From positions 186,001-250,000 of the forward strand of contig NZ_CAMLDD010000002.1 in the NCBI RefSeq assembly GCF_946478785.1: 64,000 bases of DNA, written 5' to 3'. Shown piece by piece: positions 46,658 to 55,184 of this stretch. The first letter of the stretch is position 1, and every line of letters starts with the position of its first letter. The position numbers and the translations under genes were made by a program. The notes under the pieces are model-generated. The model did no database searches, was not told the origin of the DNA, and worked only from the letters and a program-made list of their open reading frames with translations. Origin of the DNA: an uncultured Flavobacterium sp. Lineage in GTDB: Bacteria > Bacteroidota > Bacteroidia > Flavobacteriales > Flavobacteriaceae.

Positions 46658-46688
46658 ATTTTTAATTTTTAATTCTAAATTTTTAATT
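46658..46688 (-). repeat. Arm 2 of inverted repeat flanking the four-helix-bundle gene
   Basis: The 31-nt partner of 46235-46265, 14 bp upstream of the gene start and 4 bp after the mraY stop side (mraY ends at 46693 on the minus strand). Confidence 0.95.
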
Positions 46689-46692
46689 GATC

Positions 46693-47928
46693 TTATCTTA
46701 ATTTTAAGGTAACGATTGACAATATGGCTAACATGATCGCTACAATCCAGAATCGGGTTACAATTTTACTTTCGTGATACCCTTTTTTCTGATAATGATG
46801 ATGCAATGGAGACATCAGAAAAATTCTTCGGCCTTCGCCAAAACGTTTCTTCGTATATTTAAAATAGGCAACCTGAATAATTACTGAAGCACTTTCGGCA
46901 AGGAAAATACCGCAGAATAGTACAATCAAAATTTCTTTACGAACGGCAATTGCCAAAACCGCTATAATTCCACCAATGGTTAAACTTCCTGTATCTCCCA
47001 TAAAAACAGATGCGGGATAAGAATTGTACCAAAGAAAACCAATCAAGGACCCTACAAAAGCCGATATAAAAACTGTCATTTCTCCCGAATTAGGGATATA
47101 CATAATATTGAGATAATTCGAAAAAATAATATTCCCCGAAACAAACGTAAATATTCCGAGTGCTAGGACGGATATTGCGGAAGTTCCTGCGGCGAGTCCG
47201 TCAATTCCATCGGTTAAATTTGCTCCGTTGGAAACTGCTGTGATAATAAAGATAACCACCGGAATAAAAATAAGCCAAGCCCATTTTTCATAACCCTCAC
47301 CTGTCCATGCTAAAATTTCAGCATAATCAAACTCATTGTTTTTCACAAACGGAATAGTTGTCGCAGTTGATTTTTCTTCAATCGGAGCAGGTACTATTAC
47401 TGTCGTATTAACAGTATTTGTTTTAAATACATCCATTTTTCCAGTATCGGTTCTAACGGTAACTGAAGGATTAAAATACAAAACCGTACCTACAATAATT
47501 CCTAAGCCTACCTGACCAATAACTTTAAATTTCCCTTTAAGTCCTTCTTTATCTTTTTTGAATATTTTGATATAATCATCCACAAAACCAATTGTACCCA
47601 TCCATAGTGTTGTAACAATGAGCAATACGATATAAATATTATGCAGGCGAGCGAATAGCAAAACCGGTATTAAGGTTGCAAGAATGATAATCAGTCCTCC
47701 CATTGTTGGAGTACCCGCTTTTTCATTTTGACCAGCAAGCCCTAACTCACGAACAGTTTCTCCAACTTGCTGATTGCGCAAAAAGTTGATAACCCTCTTT
47801 CCGTAAATAGTTGACAAAAGCAACGAAAGCAGCAAAGCCAGAGCCGACCTGAAAGTTATGTATTGAAAAACTCCTGTTCCGGGAACATCAAGTGTTTTGT
47901 TTAAATATTCAAATAAATAGTATAGCAT
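46693..47928 (-). CDS. mraY: Phospho-N-acetylmuramoyl-pentapeptide-transferase MraY
   Basis: MraY (411 residues) transfers phospho-MurNAc-pentapeptide to undecaprenyl phosphate to make lipid I. It has about ten transmembrane helices, with [13 protein letters not shown], the [10 protein letters not shown] active-site motif and the [12 protein letters not shown] loop, all diagnostic. A larger-than-usual periplasmic loop (about 155-210) is typical of Bacteroidota MraY. It lies between murE and murD; a 16-bp perfect hairpin sits just upstream of its start. Confidence 0.96.
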   Translation of the reverse strand: MLYYLFEYLNKTLDVPGTGVFQYITFRSALALLLSLLLSTIYGKRVINFLRNQQVGETVRELGLAGQNEKAGTPTMGGLIIILATLIPVLLFARLHNIYIVLLIVTTLWMGTIGFVDDYIKIFKKDKEGLKGKFKVIGQVGLGIIVGTVLYFNPSVTVRTDTGKMDVFKTNTVNTTVIVPAPIEEKSTATTIPFVKNNEFDYAEILAWTGEGYEKWAWLIFIPVVIFIITAVSNGANLTDGIDGLAAGTSAISVLALGIFTFVSGNIIFSNYLNIMYIPNSGEMTVFISAFVGSLIGFLWYNSYPASVFMGDTGSLTIGGIIAVLAIAVRKEILIVLFCGIFLAESASVIIQVAYFKYTKKRFGEGRRIFLMSPLHHHYQKKGYHESKIVTRFWIVAIMLAILSIVTLKLR

Positions 47929-47958
47929 ATATCTTTTATTTTAAAACTCCAATTTTTT

Positions 47959-48004
47959 AAATTCCAAATTCCAACATTAATTTGGTTTTTGGAATTTGGA
48001 ATTT
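47959..48004. repeat. Gene-free hairpin (ATTCCAA heptamer arms, perfect)
   Basis: AAATTCCAAATTCCAA (47959-47974) and TTGGAATTTGGAATTT (47989-48004) form a perfect 16-bp stem around a 14-nt loop in the murE-mraY gap. It shares its unit with the elements at 20213-20354 and 35994-36034. Confidence 0.93.
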
Positions 48005-48012
48005 GCTTTTTG

Positions 48013-49476
48013 TTATTTCCCCAGTTGATCTAAAATTTCCTTTACTGTTTCCATATCATCAAAATGATGACGAATTCCGTTTATTTCCTGATACGCTTCA
48101 TGGCCTTTACCGGCGATCAAAATAATATCATTAGGCTGAGCCAATTGGCAAGCTGTTTTTATAGCCTGTTTTCTATCTGTAATTCTCAGCATTTTTTTAA
48201 AATTCTGAGGTTCAACTCCTTCTTCCATTTCGTTCAAAATAACTTCGGGATCTTCGTTTCTTGGATTATCAGAAGTCAAAATAGTCTTATCACTTAAATT
48301 TGTGGCAATTTGTGCCATTATTGGTCTTTTCGTTTTATCCCTGTTTCCGCCACAGCCAACCACAGTAATTAATTGCTCATTTTTAGTCCTGATGTCATCA
48401 ATCGTTTTTAAAACATTTTCCAAAGCATCAGGTGTATGTGCATAATCAACAATTGCTGTGATGTTTTCTTTTGAAACGATATACTGAAAACGGCCTGAAA
48501 CACTCTCTAAATCAGACAACAAACGCAACGCCTCAAGACTATCCATACCTAACTCTATGGCAGTTCCGTAGATAGCCAATATATTGTAAGCATTAAATGT
48601 CCCAATGAGCTTTACCCAAACCTCATTATCATTTACTTTTAACAACAAACCAGACAACTGGCTTTCTAAAATCTGTGCCTTAAAATCTGCATACGTTTTT
48701 AAGGCATATGTAAATTTTCTGGCAACGGTATTTTGCAGCATTACTGTTCCGTTTTTATCATCAATGTTTGATAAAGCGAAAGCTGTTTTTGGTAATGAAT
48801 CAAAAAATGATTTTTTTACATCTCTATATTCTGCAAAAGTTGGATGATAATCCAAATGATCGTGCGAAAGGTTTGTAAAAACACCTCCAACAAAATGTAA
48901 TGCTTCTGTACGTTTTTGGTGAATACCGTGTGAACTCACTTCCATAAAACAATGTGTCACGCCAGCCTCAATCATTTCATTTAAATAATGATTAATTGTA
49001 ATTGAATCTGGAGTTGTATGAGTTGCTTTATATTCAGTTTCATCGACCATGATTTTTACTGTTGATAGTAAACCAACTTTAAATCCGGCCTTTTGAAACA
49101 ATTGAAACAATAACGAAGCAATGGTCGTTTTTCCGTTTGTTCCTGTAACGCCAACTAATTTTAATTTTTCAGAAGGATTTCCGAAATAATTAGCTGCCAT
49201 AAAAGCTAAAGCCGTATTTGTGTCTTTTACTTTTATGTATGTAATTCCCTTTTCAATATTTTCAGGCAACATATCGCAAATAATTGCTGTTGCACCGAGC
49301 TGAATTGCTTTATCAATATAATCATGGCCATCAGAAAGTGATCCACGGATAGCTATAAAAACATCATTTTCTTCAATCTTTCTTGAATCAAAATCAATTT
49401 TATGAATAGCAATTTCCGTCGAACCTGTTACAGACTCAATAGCTACTTTATATAATATGTCTTTAAGTATTTTCAC
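48013..49476 (-). CDS. murE: UDP-MurNAc-tripeptide synthetase MurE
   Basis: MurE (487 residues) adds the third amino acid (probably meso-diaminopimelate) to UDP-MurNAc-dipeptide. It has the ATP motif GVTGTNGKTTIASLL (near 111), HTTPDSITINHYL, the SSHGIHQKR loop and the DNPRNEDPEVI motif, whose DNPR(x)E pattern is associated with diaminopimelate-adding enzymes. It overlaps the end of ftsI by 4 bp. Confidence 0.96.
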   Translation of the reverse strand: MKILKDILYKVAIESVTGSTEIAIHKIDFDSRKIEENDVFIAIRGSLSDGHDYIDKAIQLGATAIICDMLPENIEKGITYIKVKDTNTALAFMAANYFGNPSEKLKLVGVTGTNGKTTIASLLFQLFQKAGFKVGLLSTVKIMVDETEYKATHTTPDSITINHYLNEMIEAGVTHCFMEVSSHGIHQKRTEALHFVGGVFTNLSHDHLDYHPTFAEYRDVKKSFFDSLPKTAFALSNIDDKNGTVMLQNTVARKFTYALKTYADFKAQILESQLSGLLLKVNDNEVWVKLIGTFNAYNILAIYGTAIELGMDSLEALRLLSDLESVSGRFQYIVSKENITAIVDYAHTPDALENVLKTIDDIRTKNEQLITVVGCGGNRDKTKRPIMAQIATNLSDKTILTSDNPRNEDPEVILNEMEEGVEPQNFKKMLRITDRKQAIKTACQLAQPNDIILIAGKGHEAYQEINGIRHHFDDMETVKEILDQLGK

Positions 49477-51482
49477 GATAATTCTAATACTATAATTGTG
49501 TTTTTACTAATGCTTTGTCCAGCTTGCAACGACTGATTTTTTACTTTTCCTACTCCTTTTACTTTTACTTTTAAACCTAAATTCTCTAGTAAGGCAATGG
49601 CATCCATTCCTGGCATTCCTTTTAAATCAGGAATTTGATTTGATTTTTTGTTGGCTTCAACTACATAATATTTATCATAACTTGAATCCTGTTTTGGAAC
49701 CCTGGAATCTAATTTTTTAATTTTATTAGTCGAAGGCGCATCTGTAAATATTTTTTGAGCAATCCTTTTAAAAACCGGTCCTGCAACATCAGCTCCATAG
49801 TAATTATTTTTAGCCGTATTTGGTTTATGAACTACCACAATACAGGAATACTTAGGATGATCAGCCGGAAAATACCCAACGAAAGAAGAAGCATAATACA
49901 TTCCTTCCCTTCCTGCTTTACCATAATTCACCATAGCTGTTCCTGTCTTTCCTGCCATCGAAAATTCTTTCGAATACAATTTAGATCCTGTCCCTTTTTT
50001 AACTACATTTTGCAAAACTGCTTTTACCTTTTTAAGCGTTTCTGGCGAACAAACCTTCGGATTAATTACTTCTGTATCGAATTTTTTTATGGTTTTATTC
50101 CATTCTTTAATTTCTGAAACAAACTGCGGTTTTACCATTACACCATTATTGGCAACCGAATTATAAAAGGCTAATGTCTGCATTGGCGTAACCGAAACTC
50201 CGTAACCAAAAGCCATCCACGGAAGTGAAACTCCTGACCAGTTTTTGTCATCAGGATGAGGAATAATCGCTCTTCCTTCTCCTTTAAAATGCAATCCTAA
50301 AGTTCTATTTAAGCCAAAACCTTTAATATGGTCTACAAATTTTGCAGGATCATTTTTATAATTATCATAAACCGCCTGAACCAAAACCGTGTTTGAAGAG
50401 AGCTCAAAACCGCGTGCAAGCGAAATTTTTCCATACCCCCCTTTATGCGAGTCACGCACTACACGACCATAGTATTTTATTTCTCCGCCTTTGCTATCAT
50501 AAACTGTAGTTGTATCAGCTACCTTATCTTCTAAAATTGCCATTAAACCGACTAGTTTAAAAGTTGAACCCGGCTCATGAGATTCTGCAACAGCATAATT
50601 AGTTGTTTCATAATAAGACCCATCTTTTGCTCTTCCTAAATTTGAAATCGCTTTTACGTGACCTGTTTGCGTTTCCATAACTACTACACAACCATGATCT
50701 GCTTCATAATCTTCTAATTGTTTTAGTAAAGCATGATGTGCAATATCCTGAATAAAAACATCAATTGTAGAGATTACATCGTAACCATCTACAGGATCAA
50801 CTTCGTTTAAATCACGAATAGGCTTCCATTGCCCTTTAGCAATTTTTTGCTTTAAAATCTTGCCGTCTTTTCCATTCAGATAACTTTTAAAAGCCCACTC
50901 TATTCCTTTTCCAACTTCGACTCCTGTTGCAGGATCAATACGATCGTAACCAATCGTTCTTTCTGCAATTTTGCCTATTGGATGTTTTCTAACTGTTTCC
51001 TGCTCAACAATAATTCCGCCTTTAAAAGCACCTAAATTAAACAACGGAAACCCTTTAATTCTCACATATTCAGTATAACTCAAATTACGAGCAATCAAAT
51101 AGTAGCGGTTTTTATTGGCCCTTGCTTTTCTTAATTCATTTTGATAATAGCCGCTTGGCCTTCCAAAAATGACCGACAAAGAATCAGAAAGTGGTTTTAC
51201 ATATTTTTCGAAATTTTCTTCTTTCGCTGCTTTAGAATCAAATCGAATTTCATAATTCGGAATTGATGTTGCCAGTAAACTTCCATCAGCCGAATAAATA
51301 TTTCCTTTATTGGCCGGAATAACAAAATTTCTTACAGTACGCTGCTTTGCTAATTTTCTATAATAATTACCTTCAACCCATTGAATATTAGTTAATTTAA
51401 CAACAATAGCAATTGCCATCACAAAGATGAAAACTGCTACGAGGTAAATTCTGTAGGATATATGTTTATCGTCTACTGCCAT
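49473..51482 (-). CDS. ftsI: Division transpeptidase FtsI (PBP3-like) with PASTA domain
   Basis: The 669-residue penicillin-binding protein cross-links septal peptidoglycan. It has one N-terminal transmembrane helix (about 10-30) and the transpeptidase motifs SxxK as PGSTFK, SxN as SSNT and KTG as AGKTGTA. The C-terminus (about residues 605-669) is a PASTA domain (IPDLKGMPGMDAIALLENLG), as in many Bacteroidota and Gram-positive division PBPs. It overlaps ftsL by 10 bp and murE by 4 bp, showing tight translation coupling. Confidence 0.95.
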   Translation of the reverse strand: MAVDDKHISYRIYLVAVFIFVMAIAIVVKLTNIQWVEGNYYRKLAKQRTVRNFVIPANKGNIYSADGSLLATSIPNYEIRFDSKAAKEENFEKYVKPLSDSLSVIFGRPSGYYQNELRKARANKNRYYLIARNLSYTEYVRIKGFPLFNLGAFKGGIIVEQETVRKHPIGKIAERTIGYDRIDPATGVEVGKGIEWAFKSYLNGKDGKILKQKIAKGQWKPIRDLNEVDPVDGYDVISTIDVFIQDIAHHALLKQLEDYEADHGCVVVMETQTGHVKAISNLGRAKDGSYYETTNYAVAESHEPGSTFKLVGLMAILEDKVADTTTVYDSKGGEIKYYGRVVRDSHKGGYGKISLARGFELSSNTVLVQAVYDNYKNDPAKFVDHIKGFGLNRTLGLHFKGEGRAIIPHPDDKNWSGVSLPWMAFGYGVSVTPMQTLAFYNSVANNGVMVKPQFVSEIKEWNKTIKKFDTEVINPKVCSPETLKKVKAVLQNVVKKGTGSKLYSKEFSMAGKTGTAMVNYGKAGREGMYYASSFVGYFPADHPKYSCIVVVHKPNTAKNNYYGADVAGPVFKRIAQKIFTDAPSTNKIKKLDSRVPKQDSSYDKYYVVEANKKSNQIPDLKGMPGMDAIALLENLGLKVKVKGVGKVKNQSLQAGQSISKNTIIVLELS

Positions 51483-51820
51483 ATTCTTTTAAAGAAACTT
51501 TTTTCTTCTTCTTTCTTAATTTCTATTTTTACAGGAGGAACAGTTGATGGATAAATTTGCTTTTCAAGCATTTTGTTAGAAACTGTTGATTCCATTTTTA
51601 ACTTCATTAATTCTGATCTTCTATCCACAAATTCTGAGCGTAATTCTTTTACTTCATTACTCAGCTTTGCAATTTCAAAAACCTTTTGTTCGTACCGCTG
51701 TGTATTAGCAATCATTATTATAGCCAGCAGAATGATAAAAACAATGAAGCGCCAGTTTTTCACTGCATCATCATTAATAAGGAATCTTGCTTTTAATATG
51801 CTAAATATGCCGCTTTTCAT
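51473..51820 (-). CDS. ftsL: FtsL-like cell division protein
   Basis: The 115-residue protein has one transmembrane helix (about 25-42, FIVFIILLAIIMIANTQ) and then a coiled coil with leucine/valine heptads (about 45-80), the FtsL/FtsB layout. It should recruit FtsI/FtsW to the septum through a complex with FtsQ. Sequence identity is poor in this family, so the call uses size, topology and position between rsmH and ftsI. Confidence 0.87.
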   Translation of the reverse strand: MKSGIFSILKARFLINDDAVKNWRFIVFIILLAIIMIANTQRYEQKVFEIAKLSNEVKELRSEFVDRRSELMKLKMESTVSNKMLEKQIYPSTVPPVKIEIKKEEEKSFFKRIWQ

Positions 51821-51833
51821 TTATACCTATATA

Positions 51834-52742
51834 TTATATCTTTTCAGCAATTCTTAATTTTGCACTTCTTGCCCTGTTGTTCATTTTAATTTCAGCTTCA
51901 TCCGGCACAATCAATTTCCCTATTGTTTTGAACGGTACTGAAAAATTTCCATAAAAATCACGTTCCGGTTCTCCCTCAAACATTCCATTTTTTATAAATC
52001 TTTTTACCAGTCTGTCTTCTAAAGAGTGATAGGAGATTACTGAAAATCTTCCACCCGGATTTAGAATTTCTAATGATTGTTCTATAAATTCTCTCAAAAC
52101 ATCCATTTCCTGATTTACTTCAATTCGAATAGCCTGATAAATCTGAGCTAATATTTTATTTCGAACTCTTTCAGGGAGATGTTTTGCCAAAACTTCTTTC
52201 AATTCGTCCGTAGTCCTGATTGGGCTATATTCTCTGGCTTCTATAATCGTTCTTGACAAGACTGGTGCATTTTTCAATTCTCCATAATCCAGAAATACCC
52301 TTCTTAAATTTGCATCATCATATTCATTAACCACACGATATGCATTCAGATCATTTTTCTGACTCATCCTCATATCCAGCCCGGCATCAAAACGTGTTGA
52401 AAAACCTCTCTCCGGAACATCAAACTGATGTGACGAAACTCCTAAATCTGCCAAAATTCCGTCTACACTTTTTACTCCGTGAAAACGCAAAAATCTTTTT
52501 ATAAATCTAAAATTCTCATTAATCAAGGTAAACCTTTCATCCGGCAACGCATTTGCAAGCGCATCTTCATCCTGATCAAAAGCGAATAACTTTCCGTTTG
52601 GACCCAATCTCCTCAAAATTTCTTTTGAATGACCACCACCGCCAAACGTTACATCTACATATATTCCGTCAGGCTTAATATTTAAGCCATCAACTGTAGG
52701 ATGAAGCAAAACCGGATTATGATATTCCATTGTCGTCGTCAT
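51834..52742 (-). CDS. rsmH: 16S rRNA (cytosine-1402-N4)-methyltransferase RsmH
   Basis: RsmH (302 residues, formerly MraW) methylates C1402 of 16S rRNA. It has the N-terminal YHNPVLLHPTVDGL, the SAM-binding VDVTFGGGGHSKEIL, and the late VISYHSLEDRLVKRF, all diagnostic. It overlaps mraZ by 26 bp from the ATG at 52742; a second ATG at 52730 (MEYHNP) would reduce the overlap to 14 bp. Confidence 0.96.
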   Translation of the reverse strand: MTTTMEYHNPVLLHPTVDGLNIKPDGIYVDVTFGGGGHSKEILRRLGPNGKLFAFDQDEDALANALPDERFTLINENFRFIKRFLRFHGVKSVDGILADLGVSSHQFDVPERGFSTRFDAGLDMRMSQKNDLNAYRVVNEYDDANLRRVFLDYGELKNAPVLSRTIIEAREYSPIRTTDELKEVLAKHLPERVRNKILAQIYQAIRIEVNQEMDVLREFIEQSLEILNPGGRFSVISYHSLEDRLVKRFIKNGMFEGEPERDFYGNFSVPFKTIGKLIVPDEAEIKMNNRARSAKLRIAEKI

Positions 52743-53190
52743 TAATATTTCCCATTACTTCTTCGGCTAAATCTGCAAAATCCATATCTTCGCCGCTTAT
52801 TGATTTTTCATATAAATCCTTATCCCAAATCTCTACAATATTAACCGCTGATGAAAAAACCACATCTTTCGAAATATTTGAAAAAGCAACCAAATCCTTC
52901 GGAACCAGTAATCTCCCTAATGCATCAATCTCTACCATCTTAACTCCGGCAGTAAACCTTCGAATGAAATCATTGTTCTTTTTTACAAAACGATTGAGCT
53001 TGTTGATTTTTTGCATCATCAAGTCCCACTCTTCCATTGGATATAATTCTAAACACGGCTGAAAAACAGAGCGCTTCAAAACAAATCCGCTTTGAAGAGA
53101 TGAAGTCAATTGCTTTTTTAAAGGCGCAGGTATCATTAACCTCCCTTTAGCATCGACTTTACACTCGTATGTTCCTACAATTGTGTTCAA
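52717..53190 (-). CDS. mraZ: Transcriptional regulator MraZ
   Basis: MraZ (157 residues) consists of two SpoVT-AbrB-like domains (GTYECKVDAKGRLMIPAPLK and KMVEIDALGRLLVPKDL). It forms a ring and represses its own operon in other bacteria by binding short direct repeats near the promoter; such repeats are present upstream at 53231-53280. It is the first gene of the dcw cluster. Confidence 0.95.
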   Translation of the reverse strand: MNTIVGTYECKVDAKGRLMIPAPLKKQLTSSLQSGFVLKRSVFQPCLELYPMEEWDLMMQKINKLNRFVKKNNDFIRRFTAGVKMVEIDALGRLLVPKDLVAFSNISKDVVFSSAVNIVEIWDKDLYEKSISGEDMDFADLAEEVMGNINDDDNGIS

Positions 53191-53215
53191 AAAAATTCAT
53201 TAACATGTTATACAG

Positions 53216-53223
53216 CAAAAATA
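53216..53223 (-). promoter_or_regulatory. Possible -7 element of the mraZ promoter
   Basis: The minus strand reads TATTTTTG (TAnnTTTG), 25 bp before the mraZ ATG and just downstream of the repeated operator-like sequence. Confidence 0.55.
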
Positions 53224-53230
53224 TAAAAAA

Positions 53231-53280
53231 TTTTACCACATTTTACCACAATATACCACTTTGTTAATAAGTTTACCCAC
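53231..53280 (-). promoter_or_regulatory. MraZ-type operator: 10-bp-phased GTGGTA repeats
   Basis: On the minus strand GTGGTA (or GTGGGT) occurs with ACCACA/ACCACT/ACCCAC plus-strand positions at 53235, 53245, 53255 and 53275, all on one 10-bp phase with the position at 53265 skipped. This fits the TGGGN-type direct repeats with 5-bp spacing bound by MraZ elsewhere. It lies 40-90 bp upstream of the mraZ start. Confidence 0.7.
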
Positions 53281-53531
53281 TTTCTACCTTTCTATCTTAA
53301 TTCACATACGATCAATACTTTAACTTATAATTAACGAATTGAAAACATCACTAATTAATCAAAAAAAATGCGCACTATTTTTCTTAAAAAGAAACCATTA
53401 TGTCAATTAATTAACATTTAAGGGCTTTTTCCAAAAAGGTTTGTAAAGCTGATTTTTAATCAATTGTAAAAAGTCAAAAAATTATGTAGTTAAAAAACGA
53501 TGGCAAAAATTCATTTTTATTTATTAAACCC
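53281..53531. other. Divergent intergenic region between mraZ and the hydrolase
   Basis: Apart from the operator and promoter elements listed, this AT-rich stretch contains no gene or clear hairpin that I can support. Confidence 0.5.
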
Positions 53532-53539
53532 TATATTTG
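53532..53539 (+). promoter_or_regulatory. -7 element upstream of the alpha/beta hydrolase gene
   Basis: TATATTTG matches TAnnTTTG, 27 bp before the ATG at 53567. Confidence 0.55.
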
Positions 53540-53566
53540 TCGAAATTGAAATTGGCATTAAATTAA

Positions 53567-54331
53567 ATGGACAAACACTACAAAAAAGAAGGCAAATACA
53601 GCTATTTTGAAGCTGGAGAAGGAACTCCTATCGTAATTTTGCACGGATTAATGGGAGGTCTCAGCAACTTTGATGGAGTAGCACAATATTTCCCATCGAA
53701 AGGATACAAAGTGGTCATTCCTGATTTGCCAATATATACCCAAAGCATTTTAAAAACGAACGTAAAAAGTTTTGCGAAATACGTTAAGGATTTTATCACT
53801 TTTAAAGGTTTTGACAAAGTTATTTTATTAGGAAATTCACTGGGAGGGCATATTGCCCTTTATCACACAAAACTATATCCGGAAAAAGTCTCCGGACTTA
53901 TAATAACCGGAAGCTCTGGACTTTACGAAAGCGCAATGGGAGACAGTTATCCAAGAAGAGGAGATTACGAATACATCAGAAAGAAAGCTGAAGAAGTATT
54001 TTATGACCCCAAAATTGCAACTCCTGACCTTATTGATGAAGTGTATGCGACAGCCAATGACCGCATCAAGCTAATTAAAACCCTAACCATTGCAAAGAGT
54101 GCCATTCGTCATAATATGGCAAAAGATTTACCAAAAATGACAGTTGAAACCTGTATCATTTGGGGTAAAAACGATACTGTTACGCCTCCAAATGTTGCCG
54201 AAGAGTTTGATAAATTATTGCCTAATTCAACTTTGTATTGGATAGACAAATGTGGACACGCTGCTATGATGGAGCATCCTGAAGAATTTAATGAAATCAT
54301 GGAAGAATGGCTCATTAAAAAGAATTTTTAG
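53567..54331 (+). CDS. Alpha/beta hydrolase
   Basis: The 254-residue protein has the alpha/beta-hydrolase layout: oxyanion-region HGLMGG near residue 26, nucleophile elbow GNSLGG near residue 96, the acid in IWGKNDTVTPP (near 203) and the His in KCGHAAMMEHPEEF (near 232). The substrate is unknown. It is followed by engB after 44 bp and is divergent from the dcw cluster. Confidence 0.92.
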   Translation: MDKHYKKEGKYSYFEAGEGTPIVILHGLMGGLSNFDGVAQYFPSKGYKVVIPDLPIYTQSILKTNVKSFAKYVKDFITFKGFDKVILLGNSLGGHIALYHTKLYPEKVSGLIITGSSGLYESAMGDSYPRRGDYEYIRKKAEEVFYDPKIATPDLIDEVYATANDRIKLIKTLTIAKSAIRHNMAKDLPKMTVETCIIWGKNDTVTPPNVAEEFDKLLPNSTLYWIDKCGHAAMMEHPEEFNEIMEEWLIKKNF

Positions 54332-54375
54332 CATTTATACTCTTGAATTTAAAGGAGGTTTTAAAAACAAAACAC

Positions 54376-54996
54376 ATGAAAATTACAACCGCCGAATTTA
54401 TCATCAGTAATTCTGAAGTTGCAAAATGTCCTCAGGATTTTTTGCCAGAATATGCTTTTATCGGACGATCAAACGTAGGTAAGTCATCTTTGATCAACAT
54501 GCTTACCAATCATAAAAATCTGGCCAAAACCTCAGGGAGGCCTGGAAAAACACAGCTAATTAATCATTTTAAGATTAACAACAACTGGTTTTTGGTCGAT
54601 TTGCCGGGTTATGGGTACGCGAAAGTATCTAAAAAAACAAAGTCGGTTTTCCAGCAATTTATTACGGATTATTTTGAAACAAGAGAACAATTGGTTTGTG
54701 CTTTTGTTTTAATTGATATTCGTCATGAAGCCCAAAACATCGACATTGAATTTATGTCATATATGGGTGAAAGCGAAATTCCGTTTTGCATAATTTTTAC
54801 CAAAGCAGACAAAATCAGTAAAACCAAAATTGACTCACATATTGCAGCCTACAAAAAACAAATGTTTGCCAATAACTGGGAAGAAATGCCACATTATTTT
54901 GTTACTTCTGCCACAGAATCAACAGGAAAGGATGATGTTTTAAATTATATTGACGAAGTAAATCAGGAAGTTTTTAAAAATAATAGTGAGTTTTAG
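54376..54996 (+). CDS. engB: Ribosome biogenesis GTP-binding protein EngB (YsxC/YihA)
   Basis: The 206-residue TRAFAC GTPase acts in large ribosomal subunit assembly. G1 is GRSNVGKSSL (near residue 27), G2/G3 SGRPGKTQL and VDLPGYGYAKV, and G4 FTKADK. The frame opens at 54343, but the ATG at 54376 gives the normal N-terminus MKITTAEFIISNSEV. An AGGAGG sequence lies 18 bp before this ATG, too far for an ordinary Shine-Dalgarno. Confidence 0.95.
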   Translation: MKITTAEFIISNSEVAKCPQDFLPEYAFIGRSNVGKSSLINMLTNHKNLAKTSGRPGKTQLINHFKINNNWFLVDLPGYGYAKVSKKTKSVFQQFITDYFETREQLVCAFVLIDIRHEAQNIDIEFMSYMGESEIPFCIIFTKADKISKTKIDSHIAAYKKQMFANNWEEMPHYFVTSATESTGKDDVLNYIDEVNQEVFKNNSEF

Positions 54997-55004
54997 AAAG
55001 TAAA

Positions 55005-55184
55005 ATGCAATCTCTTAAAGACTACTTTTCCAGTATCTTTCATTTAGTCATCTTTTACGAGGAAAATGAAGACATATCTAATGATTTAATAGGGAAATTA
55101 AAGAAACATACCTACAAAGTTTTGGAAACTTTACAGGAGTATTCTAATCTAAACTTGCTCAAAAATATTTTTAAACTGATATAA
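55005..55184 (+). CDS. Possible small ORF (59 residues), low confidence
   Basis: The frame MQSLKDYFSSIFHLVIFYEE ... NLLKNIFKLI reads through 59 codons directly after engB (8-bp gap) and overlaps the 3' end of the convergent HlyD gene by 36 bp. The sequence is helical and amphipathic and matches nothing I recognise. It could be a real short gene or part of a decayed one. Confidence 0.3.
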   Translation: MQSLKDYFSSIFHLVIFYEENEDISNDLIGKLKKHTYKVLETLQEYSNLNLLKNIFKLI

